Positions 14,478-26,712 of a DNA stretch of 64,000 nt are shown piece after piece. Origin of the DNA: Triplophysa rosa (lineage: Eukaryota > Chordata > Actinopteri > Cypriniformes > Nemacheilidae); assembly GCF_024868665.1 (NCBI RefSeq), contig NW_026634485.1, forward strand, positions 106,583 through 170,582, written 5' to 3'. The notes beneath the pieces were generated by a model. The model worked only from the letters and a program-made list of their open reading frames with translations, was not told where the DNA came from and made no database searches. Within the stretch, counting starts at the first letter, position 1; every line of letters starts with the position of its first letter. The position numbers and the translations under genes were made by a program.

Positions 14478-14712
14478 CGAAATGTGACCTCTGCATTTAA
14501 CCTATCCAGTGAGTAGTGAACACACGTACAGCAAGTTGTGAACACACGTACACCCGGAGCAGTGGGCAGCTATCACTGCAGCACTGGAGCAAGTAGGGGT
14601 AAGGTGCCTTGCTCAAGGGCACCTCAGTCGTTACCCGCCGGCCCTGAGAATCCAACCGGCAACCTTCTGGTCACAAGTCCGACTCTCTAACCATTAGGTC
14701 ACGACTGCCCCA
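14478..14712. repeat. Interspersed repeat, family shared with 4887-5110
   Basis: Same family as 4887-5110 but with a more complete 3' end: ccaaccggcaaccttctggt, then agtccgactctctaaccatt and aggtcacgactgcccc, which looks like a tRNA-derived head read on the complementary strand. A short internal duplication (cacacgtac... twice, 14521-14551) distinguishes this copy. Confidence 0.65.
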
Positions 14713-16344
14713 AGTATGTTATGTCGCAATGATGACACGAATCACCCGATCAAATTTACACATTATGATTTGACATGACGTGAGCGATGCAATCATGTGA
14801 CGTGTCAAAAGACAATAGGCTTGTTGGACTTCATGCGGCGCAGCAAAAATTGGTTGCCGCCTGACAAGAGCAATGCATTCTGGTTAGGAAATTTGTCCGG
14901 CTTTGATCGCCGCTGCAGCTGCCGTACGATCACATGTGCTGTAAAAGTACCGCGACAGCAAAACGAGACCACCCGCTTAGGTTCGACGCTGCAGTTGTTC
15001 AAAGTCGACTCCTTGCAGACGACACACTTTATTCTTATTGGCCAAACTGTGTATGTGTACATATGACGTGTTTTGCGTGTTTATTGTGTACCATTCAGTT
15101 ACGCGAACTCACACTAATGTATGTTTTATATCACCTTTGATGTTCATTGTACTTATACTAGTGCAAAAACATAGGAATTTCTATCATATCCACATGATTA
15201 GTGATAAAGATGGCAAAATCCTGTGGTCGGCCTACACTATGGGAAGCACGAAGTTCGGACCTAGTGGCTGTTTTTTACGCCCCCCCAGCCACAGTGTTGT
15301 ACAATAACAAAAGCTTTCAATCATTGTAAAACCTGTTAAACAGGTTAAAATCTTTTGTAGGTTTTCAAGATGTGTATTGATGTATATGAATTAAAAGTTT
15401 AATGACACTTGTAAGCATTTTACTTTACATTAAATAATGATATGTTAATTAGGTATCATTAGGTAATGTTTAATAAGTTTATTAGTAAATATTAACAAAC
15501 ACATTATCTTACATTTCTAGCTATTTGAATATATAGTAACTAATGATCTGTTAAGCATTATATAATGTTTGTTAATGATTTATTGATTAAAGTTATTATA
15601 AAGTATTAGTAAATAACGGCACAATAATGAAGTACAAACCCATACGACAGGAGTTACAATGACTAACTCCTATTGTGTGAGGAACAGTCACATTAGAATA
15701 ACCAGCCTGATCTCATTGTTTATATGTAGGTTTTTGTACGTTAAGTTTACAAGCAGAAAATGTAAATTTTTGTAAGTTTTTATTGATGCTGAAACGTTAA
15801 ATATGGACGTATTACAACGTATAAAACGTAAAACTGCTACGTATTTTTAGCTAAAAAACTAAAAATATCTACAAAGCTTCATCAAGAGTATCTCATCAAG
15901 ATATTTGTATCAGTGCGTTTCAATACTTGTATGGATAAGCGATGTATATTTTTAGACCCCTTAACCTACCCCTTTACCTAAACCCTAAACCTACCAATTT
16001 AATAGCGAATAGGCCCTATAACAAGATATAAAATGTAATAGACCGAAATATGCAGGAAAATGGCCATTTTAGTAACAACATACAATTAAAAGATATTTAC
16101 CATAACTATTTCTTTAAAATATGTACAGTATAAAGAAAAACATGACAAAGATAAGTGCAATCACAATAATTTATTCATTTTCAAAAATACCAATAGTAGT
16201 CCAAATGACGATGCGTTGCAGTCGCAGTCCTCTCTAGTGGAATACAACCGTTTTGTGTGAGGAAACGAGCAGAATTTAAGTTGTTAATCACAACGCTACG
16301 AAGACTCAAAAGGTACACATTAACTCCAGTTAGACCTTTTCTAG
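14713..16344. other. No recognised gene
   Basis: Open frames at 14797-15307 lack any recognised motif. The stretch 15700-16070 resembles dispersed cyprinid repeat sequence (cctaaaccctaaacctacc) but no partner copy is visible here. Confidence 0.4.
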
Positions 16345-16534
16345 GCGTGTTTCCCGAACTACACCTTAGGAGGTCACTTTCTTAAGACCCACGTTACCAG
16401 GTTTGAGGTAGCGGCGTTCTTTATAAAATAAGCACTTTAGAAATAGTTGAAGTTGCATTTATTAGGACTCTTAGGATAAAAAAAATGCAAACTAAATCCA
16501 ACCATGGATAATATTTATTTGTGAAATTACATTT

Positions 16535-16680
16535 ACATTACATTCATTCATTTGGCAGACGCTTCAAAGCGACTTACAAGTAGGAGAGCATATAAACATT
16601 TTGTCAACACGCTGAGTGTGAATTGAGTGTGCGAACCCGCAATCTCATGACCAAACGAATCAACCCGCTACATAACTGGC
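16535..16680. repeat. Short SINE-tail fragment
   Basis: catttggcagacgcttcaaagcgacttacaag, a version of the gcagacgc...cgacttaca tail with an internal deletion of the ttatccaa portion, followed by a degraded head (gcgaacccgcaatctcatgacc). Confidence 0.5.
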
Positions 16681-17150
16681 AGTATGTTCATTTAAATCAA
16701 AGGTTCTCAAAATTTGGGTCATAAGGAGGGTCACTCAAAGCCACTTGCTGTTGCAGGGCATTAAACATGTTTATTCCACCAACTAACAATTAGACACGTT
16801 TATTGTGCTTGGAGACTGGATGCGCAAATGCTGCATTTACAGCGGGAGGCATGTCGATTATGGCCGCGTTAATTAAAACACTAAAATATAATCAACAATA
16901 TTAATCACACTTACAATATCAAGGGGAATAATATGAACAAGTATGCCTTTATTGTGCAGCCCTACAAAAGGTATTTTGATATTGCAATTAAACTTATTCA
17001 TTCATGACAAGAAAAATAAAAAGTACTAAAAGGGAGTAAATGTGTGTTTTTCCCTATTTTCTATTTAAAAGGTGTTCCATGAGATAAACTACCTTTAATT
17101 ATACCTGTGTTTGGGAACCCCTAATTTATATTATCATAATATGTGTTGCT

Positions 17151-17405
17151 TAAGGGGCTGTGTCCACCGAGGCGCATTTACGCGGCTGAAAACTGCAGGA
17201 GCTCGGCTGAAAACGCCCGCTGCAGGCGCAGAGCGCTCGGTCGAACGCCGGCGCTGAGCGTGAAAAAAACGCATAGCACCAGTGCAGAGCGAGGAAAAAA
17301 AACGTCAGCTGTTGGCTTTTTTTAAAAGCGCGGCATTTCCATAGGAAACAATTTAAAAAACACGCCAGCCGCAGGCGTAAACGCCTCAGTGGACACAGCC
17401 TCTTA
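17151..17405. mobile_element. MITE with about 22-bp TIRs, GC-rich
   Basis: The left end taaggggctgtgtccaccga is mirrored at the right by tcagtggacacagcctctta. The 255-bp interior is GC-rich and itself partly palindromic (gcaggcg / cgcctgc). A related end, aaaacgctttggtggacaca, occurs at 20440. Confidence 0.65.
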
Positions 17406-17725
17406 GTGTCTTTATTTACTCAACAAAAGCGCAGAACGCGGAACATACAGTATAATCAACAGCTATAGCAGGAAAAAAACACCAAGACCTGAATTTAGCA
17501 GTTGCTCCATTGAGTTTGTCTTGACAAAGTTAGACCAACAAGACCCGAAAGCTGCTGAATTTGCTGCCATGGCAGGTTAACTTTTATTTTCTATAATTGC
17601 AGCATAAATTGTAGCCAGGTTTTCATGGATTAAATGCAGATACATTAAATTGCTCCGCGGATGGCGCCGTCTTTGATTTAGCAAAAATATTCGCTGCAGT
17701 TTGACTAAACTTCCTACCACAATCA

Positions 17726-20700
17726 ATGGGCCTCATTCGATTTTTTGTGTAAATCGTTCGTAAATTCGTTTTGACGTAAATTTTCGTATTCATGAAAATG
17801 TTCGTATTTTCAAAATGTTAGTTGGTATGAAAGAAATGTACACCTGCTCCATACCACGTGTAAATAGTGCTTAAAACCGCACGTAACGTTCTGTATTATT
17901 TTAGACAAACTGATGACACTGCATTTTGATGCACTATGTATCATAATAATATTTTAAGCATTCTTTTGCCCTGTCTTTAATCATTTTTTACATTTTAACT
18001 TTGGGTAAAACGCAGAGCTGCTCAAACGGTTTGCAATTGCATTTGAATTATGTCACAATTTTGACACGAACAAATAGAAAACGCATTTGCAAATGCAGTT
18101 TGCAATTCCTTTTTAATATAGTCCGCAGTATCATTCCATACTGCTCATCACTGTCCTTTTTTACACAGCCGTCAAATCACAGTGGAGAAGATTCAATTCA
18201 ATTTTATTTATATAGCGCTTTTCACAATGTGCATTGTTCCAAAGCAACTTTACAGGAGCAAATAAGAAAAACACAGAAAGGTAAAACACAGCACAGTGCA
18301 TGGTGTGTTTATAGACCAAGCAAGATCATTATAATAAATAATATCTAATAAATAAATGAATAAATAAATGCAGTCTCCCGGTGAGCAAGCCAACACTGCA
18401 CTGCTGTGGCGAGGAACCCAAGCTCCAATGATGAATAAATGGAGAAAAAAAAACCTCAGGAGAAACCAGGCTCAGCCTGGAGGGCCAGATCTCCTCTGAC
18501 GTGTCATAGCTGCACTCAGTGACCCCTACCAAAGCCACTGAGCAACGTCCACAAAGAACGGGGAGAGCCCACGAGCCGCGACCCAGGAAGCCCCACCTGC
18601 CGAAACCATGCAGGTCCAACCCGGTCCCATTCCGCGATCAACAACAGACAACAGAGGAACAACCAGGGAAAATTAGTAATGGCATAATTAACTTTATTCC
18701 TCTGTTGTCCGACATCGACCACAAAACAAGACCATCCAGACCAGACCCACACAGTCCCAACAAATGAAACGCCCTGAACCACAACCAACAAGCCCCCCCA
18801 CTCCCTACAAACACCCACCCAGCAACCTCCAATCAAAGTCACTGAGTGCAGCTATAACTTCAAACTGCTGTCATGTGATGTTAGTTTAGCATTAAATACC
18901 AAGTATTGTAAATTTAGCATTAATGTGACAAGTAGTCTGTCTTTGCTCTCGGTTGGGGATGGAATTGTCTGAGCTGGGCCGGTCAGATTGTCGCCTTTTT
19001 CTTGGGTGGTGATGGAATTGCCTTGGATGGAGCTGGGATGGTCAGTCAGTCCGTAGGCTCTCGCAGGAGGATGGCACGGGATTTTACGATGTAGCTGCCG
19101 GAATCTCTAGTTGGGGATGGGCATATGACGTTCATCTGGGCCTGGCGGAATCTCTCCCTACCTCGGGATGGGCATCCCGAGGCAAGGGCAGAAAGAGAAT
19201 AATTAGCGTAGCTGCTGTTCATTAGCTATGTATTAGTGAATGCTTGGCTGAAAAGATGTGTCTTTAATTTAGATTTAAATTGGGAGAGTGTGTCTGACCC
19301 TCGAATAGTATCGGGGAGGCTATTCCAGAGTTTAGGTGTTTCGTATGAGAAAGCTCTACCCCCTTTGGTGGATTTAGTTATTCTAGGTGTTATCAAAAGT
19401 CTGGAGTTTTGAGATCTTAGAGAGCGTGATGGGTTGTAGTGTGGTAGAAGCTCTGTTATGTAGGTAGGGGCTAAACCGTTTAAGGCTTTATTAGTAATTA
19501 AAAGAACTTTAAAGTCAATACGATACTTAATGGGTAACCAGTGAAGGGTTGATAACATTGGGGTTATGTGATCGTATTTTCTGGACCTGGTTACAACTCT
19601 GGCAGCTGCATTCTGAACTAACTGTAGTTTTTTTATTGATGATGCAGGACAACCACTAAGTAGTGCATAACAGTAGTCAAGTCTTGAGGTCACAAATGCA
19701 TGAATAAGCTTCTCTGCGTCAGCCACACATAAAATATTTCGCAATTTGGCAACATTTCTAAGGTGGAAGAAGGCTGTTTTTGTGACATTTGAGATGTGAT
19801 TTTTAAATGACAGGTTGCTGTCTAATATAACGCCGAGGTCTTTAACTGTATTTGTTGGAGTAACAGTGCAGCCTTCAATTTGCAGGTTATAATCCGAAAT
19901 ATTCTGCTCACGTGTTTTTGGTCCGATAAGTAATATTTCTGTTTTAATAGAATTTAAAAGAAGGAAATTACAAGTCATCCAATGCTTTATATCGTCGATG
20001 CACTCTGCCAATTTGGATAGTTGGAAGGAATCATCTGGTCTTGATGAGATATATAGCTGAGTATCATCTGCATAACAGTGGAAGCTAATTCCATGTTTTC
20101 TAATAATGTTTCCAAGGGGCAGCATGTATATGGAGAATAGCAAGGGTCCTAAAACCGATCCCTGAGGTAATCCTCAAAGAGAAGAGGCGGGACAAACACT
20201 ACATTGACCAACTTCATACACAACAGTCGAGAAGTTAATATTAATGGTTACTGCATTTCCATATTAAGCAATATTCATTCAAATAAAATAATAGTAACAA
20301 GTAGGATAACTGTTGCGGATATTCTAAATCACAGCAACCAACACATCGCCAGAATAACGCGCAGTGCCTCCAAAGCGTTCTCAGGCGCCACCAGCTGGTC
20401 GTTTTCAGAAGAGCACCAGGTATTATTATTTTAGCTGGCTAAAACGCTTTGGTGGACACAGTTTAATTGATTATTTTTTTGGTAAACATATAGCCTATTA
20501 GTATCTAATGCATTTATGCAATATAATGTAGCCAAACCAGAGAATGAAGTCCAGAGGATTCCAGCATTCCGAGATACGTATTTTGCGTAGCAGTAATTCA
20601 TAGGCGGGGATTATGCTAATTGTGAATGAGCGTGCATGCCGCCCTGTTCACGAATGATTGGAATTCATTAACATACACACATTTTACTACAAAATCTGAC

Positions 20701-20814
20701 ATTTACGAAGTATTTGTGAATCCGGAGGAAAGTTTTACGGGAAGGTCTGTATTACGCACAAATTATTCGGAATTTACTCATATATTTACGAATGTTTCAT
20801 GAATGAGGCCCATT
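17726..20814. mobile_element. TIR DNA transposon interrupted by an L2-like LINE
   Basis: The left end gggcctcattcgat... and the right end ...catgaatgaggccc are inverted repeats. Sub-terminal gttcgtaaattcg (left) pairs with cgaatgtttcatga / tttacgaatg motifs (right). The element has no visible transposase of its own. It holds the LINE at 18192-20178. Confidence 0.6.
18192..20178 (-). mobile_element. L2-like LINE, 5'-truncated, minus strand
   Basis: Coding 3' half of ORF2 (19226 to about 20170) plus a 1-kb 3' UTR ending in the aagcgctatataaataaaat tail (18192-18225 on the complement). The frame is open for 305 codons: [10 protein letters not shown] (RT catalytic block), then [17 protein letters not shown], the [10 protein letters not shown]-terminal region and [13 protein letters not shown] near the end. 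A 7-bp direct repeat gagaaga flanks it (18185-18191 and 20179-20185), which I read as the target duplication. The 3' UTR has no gene despite several open frames (18329-18842). This copy is less decayed than the one at 1-2147 and belongs to a sister subfamily. Confidence 0.85.
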
Positions 20815-21437
20815 CTCTTTAAATATAGGCTACTCTAAATTCTTTCGTTTGCCAGCTGATGCACCTTAAGATAAAAAGCTAACAACAATCAGTGTGACTA
20901 TGTTATTTGCATGAAAACACTGGTGTATTTAATTTTCGAATTTTATTTGTATAACTCTAATGTAAAGAAGATTTTTTTCACAACGGCCACTAGCGGGGTG
21001 AACTCTTAACAGTGATAAGGTATAGCTAAGAGCGCTTCTTATATATAAGAACGAAGTATACTTAACTAAGAACGTTTTGGGAAACACATATTAACAATAA
21101 GGTACAGCTTAAGGTATAACTTAAGAACGACATAGCGAGAGTGATGGAAAGAGTACTTGAAACTTAAGTACAAGTACTGTTACAGTGCTGAAATTGTACT
21201 CAATTACAAGTAAAAGTACTGGTGTTAAAAAAGTAATTGAGTAAAAATAAAAACTACTCCAAGTACTAGTTACTTGTTACTTTTTAGGCGGTGTTATTTA
21301 ATGAATTAAGAATTATTAATAATCAAATTTGGAGCTTTATATAGAAAATAGCTACTTTTAACAAAACACATCTTTAGCTTACTGATAAAGCATATAACTG
21401 GATACAACTCGGACAAAATAACCATTCAATGTGTTGT

Positions 21438-21487
<50 letters not shown>
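21438..21487. repeat. (GTCT)n microsatellite
   Basis: About 12 tandem gtct units without interruption, inside the hAT element. Confidence 0.95.
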
Positions 21488-21844
21488 ATGAACTCAGTTT
21501 TCCAGTTAAAACCATTTATGCACTTCCAACACTGTTCAATCATGTGTAGTAGGCCCCACAATGCAGAGATGAATAAATAAGAGCCCCAAATACTGCAAGC
21601 AAAAAATGCAAAACATTTGTAACCTAAATTGCATTGGATTAGCAGTAACAGTCTTATCTGTAGAGGAGCTGGCTGATCAATTACTCAACCTCAAACCATC
21701 CAAGATGTATGTGACATGATTTTTACCTGGAGTTGTAGGCCATGGTTTTTCATAAAATGTCCACAGGTTCATGTCTTTAAAAGTTCAAAATACAGATAGT
21801 GGCAACATAAAAGTAATCACTGCGGCTTCTTTCGATGTATTAAT

Positions 21845-21980
21845 GCAGCTGTAGCTCAGTGGTAAGAGCATGGCGTTAACAACGCCAAGGTCGTGGGTTC
21901 GAACCCAGGGGAGTGCACATACTTGGAATCAAAGGATAATGCTATGTAAGTCGCTTTGGATAAAAGCGTCTCGTAAATTT
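21845..21980 (+). mobile_element. tRNA-derived SINE
   Basis: tRNA-like head with A box (tagctcagtggtaagagc) and B box (gggttcgaaccc at 21896-21907), then a short unrelated body and the tail taagtcgctttggataaaag cgtct. The tail shows that it is a SINE and not a tRNA gene. The head folds only partly. The type resembles the HAmo-like SINEs of cyprinids, a name I give from memory only. Confidence 0.8.
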
Positions 21981-22690
21981 AAATTAATAACGTCTTATTT
22001 AAGCGAATCGATCGAACTGTGCAAGAAATTGAACTTTATTTACAACATTAAAACTGGTAATGCACAGTTTGCGAAACTGCTTCGCATGCGTGCCAATCGC
22101 ATATGTTCCCACTTATAAGGGCAGAGCACTTGAGGTAGAGACTTTGGAGAGAAATGGACAATTTTATCTCATGATAAAGCCGTTTGGATTAAACTTGGTG
22201 AACGGAGTGATACAGGAACTCAATATTTGAATTCTATATCTCGGACGAGCCTCCGTATTGTGTCCCTTTCCCGCAGTGACTTTCAAGTGCGCAAAACCGC
22301 CGTTTGATACGCGCCCTGCCTGCCGCACGCCTTCGTCCTCCTCCATGATTAAACTAAATTGGCGGCAGATGTCTTGAAATCTGTGTGAAGCAAGTTTTCC
22401 ATGCGCGATTTGAGTGGACGGGGTCACGTGGCGGGACTGATTATTCCCCTTAGCCAATCACATGAAAATTAAACATATAAAGTAGCGACGACAATGTGAG
22501 GAAAAATAGCGCAGTAAAAGTACCGATACAGCACTAAAAATGTACTCAAGTAAAAGTACATTGTTTTTAAACTACTTAAAGTACATTTCCAGAAAAAAAC
22601 TACTCAGTTACAGTAATTTGAGTATGTGTAATTCGTTACTTTACACCACTGCATAGCGATAAAAAGGTTTCGGGAAATGCGGCCCAGACT

Positions 22691-23984
22691 ATTATTCTGA
22701 CCCGCTCCGTGAAAGCGCGCCTGTCGCAATCTGTGACGAAGCAGGCGAGAGCCAATGAGTGTTCGACTTTCCTGCCGTAAAACCTGTCGTTAAGCTTCAT
22801 GATGGCGCAATTTTTTTATTTTGTAACGATCGTGTTTGCTGCTAACAGCTGCTGCTCAGGATGGGGATGATGATTGCCAAATAAAGGCTTGGATTCGGTT
22901 CTGTTCTTTGCAGTCGAATGGATTACATCTGACGAATAAGATTGATTCCTTTTGTAAATACTTTGCTGTTTTTTGTTGTATTTGATGGTTCGACTGTCAC
23001 TCACAGCATGTTGGAGAAAACACCTTTGTGTCCCATGGCAAACAAAGCAAGTATTTCATGATAAGTATTGGTTAAACGATTGCAGAGATGTTATTCATTT
23101 TAAGAGTATAAAGTCTTGATTCTTCTAAACGAGTTGGCAGCAGAAATCACACAGAACCGAAATCATTTCATAATAAGTAAGCGAGTAAACTTTAATAAAT
23201 TCAATTTAAAACATAATGCCATTGATACAATACAAATACAATACAATACAATATAATAAAATAAATGTTAATGTTAATGCCTCGATTATAATAAGCATAA
23301 GGATTCATTTGTAAGTCTGTAAAGTTGTTCATATGTAAATAATTAACATTTTATGTGTCGTCAATACGTCAGTATTGTGCATTTAGAAACTGTAAATACG
23401 TAAGTATTTTGCGTTTTAGTGTTTGTGCAAACGTAAGTGTATATACTTTTTGTAGAAAATGTAGCAATTGTAGCACGAATTCTCATGAGATCACGTTGAA
23501 ATAACAGTCCAAGGTCTACCACTAAAACTGATATCACACTGCTCATCCAGGTACTGCAAGTCATCCTGACAGAAACTTCTTATGTTGAATGTATCACTCC
23601 ACTGTCTCTGTTCTCATGTCAGGTTTGAATTTGTTACAAGGGTCGGTAACAAAAATGAGTTGGCAAGATAAAAAATGTAAAAATCCTTTAAAAACTTGTT
23701 TTAAAAGCATGCATTAGATATTTTAAAATGTACTTGGTGTATTTTTGTTGATTTTGTGTAATTGCAAATAACATATGTACCAAAGTTAAGACTGAAGGTA
23801 CCTGAAAATGTCAAATGGTCTAACAGGCAAACAATGAGAAATATTATACATTTTATCAACTTAGATGGAAAGTAAACATACTCATAAAAATAAATAATTT
23901 ATGTTTAAATATCACACGAAAATATATTTTATTCGAGTTATCTCTAAACTTACATGCACTGCTTTTTTGCAATGCTAATATAAA
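22691..23984. other. No recognised gene
   Basis: AT-rich, with an (atacaat)-like run near 23228-23260. The minus open frames at 22816-23564 have no supporting motif. Confidence 0.45.
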
Positions 23985-24110
23985 ATCGTATTATATTGTA
24001 TTGTCATTGTGTTGAATGTCTGTACTAGAAGCTTCCAACACCAAAGAAAATTCCTTGTGTGTGCAAGCACACTTGGCAATAAAGCTCTTCTGATTCTGAT
24101 TCTGATTCTG
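23985..24110 (+). mobile_element. LINE 3' end with (GATTCT)n tail
   Basis: Reads tagaagcttccaacaccaaa, then a segment ending ggcaataaagctcttctgat and three to four repeats of gattct. The same unit occurs inverted at 43137-43270. The hexamer tail and aataaag are typical of a 3'-terminal LINE fragment. The rest of the element is missing. Confidence 0.7.
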
Positions 24111-24172
24111 ATAGTATATTCATATTATTGGGGCATTCTTCAGCATATGCCCCAATAATATGAATATACTAT
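24111..24172. repeat. Perfect 26-bp inverted repeat (hairpin)
   Basis: Arms at 24111-24136 and 24147-24172 are exact complements, with a 10-base loop (tcttcagcat). The inner arm end is ggggcat/atgcccc. It directly abuts the hexamer tail of the LINE fragment. Confidence 0.93.
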
Positions 24173-24760
24173 ATTAGTATTAATATATTATATACTAAAT
24201 ATTAATTTACTAAACAAGATATTTCTCTTTTATTCCACGTTAATTTTCCTGTGTATAAATATATTTTAATGAAAAATGCTGGTTACGCCACTTGACACAA
24301 ACCATTTAAATCTCTTGACCATGTTGCTTCTACAGCCAAAGGTCTTTGTCAACAAGTTCAGCTAGAGTGGTTTCTTTTTTTTCAATGCTGAATAAACATC
24401 TGATAATAAGAAATCATCGTCTTGTAGTGTAATTTGTAAAAACAAAAACAACTTTATTTTCATGATTTCCTGACTTCTGCTGATCTCCAATCCGTGAGAG
24501 CATCCGGTGCATGCATGCAGTCTTGTATCGTGTTAATTATAAATATCTAAAATTTAATGAATTGTATTTTACAGATGTAGAAATATATAACATTAAAAAT
24601 ACTTGACAATGGTTCCAAATAGTAGTTTAGTTTATATGTTGTATTACATCTTTAATTAGGGATATTTGACTAAATGGCCCTTAACAGAAAGGTTGTTGAT
24701 ACAAGTCCAATGGTGTAACCGATAACACTATTTGACATTTCAATTTAAAATCTAACATAC

Positions 24761-25191
24761 GTGACCCTGGATCACAAAACCAGTCTTAAGTAGCACAGAA
24801 ACATTTTTAGTAAAAGCACAAAATACATTGTATGGGTCAAAATTATCTATTTTTCTTTTATGCCAAAAATCATTAGGATTTTAAGTAAAGATCGTGTTCC
24901 ATGAAGATATTTAGCAAATTTCCTACCATAAATATATCAAAACTTTATTTTTGTGAGTGGATGGCCTGCTACAGTGCCTCCGATTAACAACTTCGAAGGC
25001 GATTTTCTCAATATTTTTATTTTTTTGCACCCTCAGATTCCAGAGTTTTAAACTGTCGTATCTCACTGATATTGTCCTATCCTAACAACCCATACATCAA
25101 TAGAAAGCTTAATTATTCAGCTTTCAGGTGATGTAAAAATCTCAATTTTGAAAAATTGACCCATAAGACTGGTTTTGTTGTCCAGGGTCAC
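24761..25191. mobile_element. Short TIR transposon, 431 bp
   Basis: The left end gtgaccctggatcacaaaac and the right end, complement of gtgaccctggacaacaaaac, match at all but two of the first 20 bases, continuing into cagtctta at both. Non-coding. I recognise this as a very common fish repeat but do not assign a superfamily. Confidence 0.75.
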
Positions 25192-25984
25192 ATATGTCTT
25201 GACATACGTAAATGGACACCTTTGTAAACAGGTATGGCCTTGATGGGAATATTTCAAATTAAATGTTTAAAGTTTATACTCATGTTTATAACAATGATGA
25301 AATATCAATGTATTCCGGGGTCATGCCATTTAACATATGCATACCAAAGAAAACCTGACCATCCGCTAAAAATGTCAAATCATCTCACATTTTAAAGAGA
25401 AATACTTACCTTTGCATACAGCAGTTTGTGTCACCAGAGGTTCTTTTCTGTGATTGTATTTCCTGTCACGTCTTCTTGCATAATATTAACTAAATTGCTC
25501 CTTGAATGGTGACTTGACTCACATGATTCCCCAATTATTATAATATTCAGTACAATGGTGTTCCATTTACTTTTAAAAGGGGCTAATGTAAGATTATGTC
25601 AAGCTAGCTGATATGGTGTTTTATTCAGAATTTCACCTTTTTTAAACAAGATTAATTATTTGGTATTAAGTTTTTACGGTTACACCACATTGACATTTCT
25701 GCAATCATTCCCCAGATTTTCTCTAAAAATGAATTAAAACCAGAATTTCGGTCCTGGTCCTTAGAAAAGAGAATGTATGCAAGTAATTTGGGAATTTATG
25801 TAGAAATTTTAATCCTTTTAAATGTAATTAAACCACAGGCACACAAAAAACTGAGCTTCACGTCATTTACCCACAAATGGCTACTGAAAGATTTTTAATA
25901 TATATTTTGTATACAATAATTGAATTATATGGCTAGTATTTTGCAACGGCTGGATGTACATTACCCCTTACTTTTACCCTACCT
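25192..25984. other. No recognised feature
   Basis: AT-rich intronic sequence with no reading frame or repeat pair that I can support. Confidence 0.45.
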
Positions 25985-26690
25985 GGGCCCATATGTATAA
26001 AACTTCTCAAGAATAGTTTGACTAAAGAGTATATAATAACTTTCATTAGTAAAAATAAGGACCTGTCTAAGAGTAGAAAACTTTAATAAAGAAGCTAAAA
26101 GCAACTTTCAGTAAAGTCGTATTCCTAAGCACTGACTGAAGTGCCAATTAAATGTTGAAAACTAAACACTACAATAACGCCAACCACAAATGGCTGTCAT
26201 TTAGTTATGTTTGCAGAAAAGTGTACAGTTATTCAACTTTATTTTTAACTAGTTTCTGGTCAGGCAAATGTTAATAGGTTTTAGAATAAAGTTATATTTT
26301 TATGCACATGACAGAGTTAACATTTTATCAAGTTAAGCTTTTAATATGTTGACATAATAATATATATTTCTAAGGGAAAAATGTTTATTAACTTTTTAAA
26401 GTAAATTCTACCCCAGTTTTTTTTCCATTGTACATAAACCCTTTAACTTAATGTTTCAAACAGACAGGCAAAAGTTACAGATTGCAGCTTTAAATAGATT
26501 AGATTGCAAATTTTAAAATTCCCTTTGCATTACGTACAAAAATATAAAAAAATAAGTACATTTATTTCATACAGTTTTGCACAATTGCAATTTAATTTTA
26601 ACACTGTAATAAATAAGCTGCTACATCACATCATTCTATATTGCACTCAGCTGATATCTAAAAAAAGAGTGATATTGCAAACCCCCCAAC
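25985..26690. mobile_element. Diverged copy of the 2154-3500 TIR transposon, left part
   Basis: Starts ctgggcccatatgtataaaa and follows the 2154 element through cttctcaa, agaagctaaaagcaacttt and, further in, ttcaaacagacaggcaaaag and gcaaattttaaaattccctt. The right TIR is not found. The copy runs into another element near 26690. Confidence 0.6.
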
Positions 26691-26712
26691 AAAGCCGGCC
26701 CTCCCTATAAGC

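Larger units (their letters stand above)
21139..22651. mobile_element. Non-autonomous hAT element with 8-bp target duplication
   Basis: The 8-bp direct repeat catagcga occurs exactly at 21131-21138 and 22652-22659. The termini gagtgatggaaag and ctttacaccactg are imperfect inverted repeats (consensus cagtgntgnaaag). Sub-terminal arrays of gtactcaagtaaaagtac-like sequence lie at both ends. The interior holds a (GTCT)n tract and a tRNA-derived SINE but no transposase. Confidence 0.82.
16345..22690. mobile_element. Outer TIR element hosting a nested transposon stack
   Basis: The left end has gtgtttcccgaactacacctta. The right side has the complementary ttttgggaaacac at 21078-21091 and a further related end, ggtttcgggaaatgcggccc, at 22667-22686. 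Between the two right-hand versions lies a hAT insertion at 21139-22651. I infer an old transposon interrupted by the elements listed separately (17151, 17726, 21139). Exact termini and target duplication are not resolved. Confidence 0.45.

Noticed and set aside
15955..16000. Telomere-like repeats (ccctaaacc)
   Set aside because: Only a few irregular units, not the vertebrate TTAGGG array. More likely part of a dispersed repeat.
18329..18842. Overlapping frames around 18.3-18.8 kb
   Set aside because: They lie in the 3' UTR of an L2-like LINE and have no motif.
21845..21917. tRNA gene
   Set aside because: A and B boxes are present, but the segment continues into the SINE body and the shared gcagacgc-type tail, and the acceptor stem does not pair.
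23220..23280. CRISPR-like or origin repeat
   Set aside because: A simple atacaat-like low-complexity run in vertebrate DNA, without spacers.
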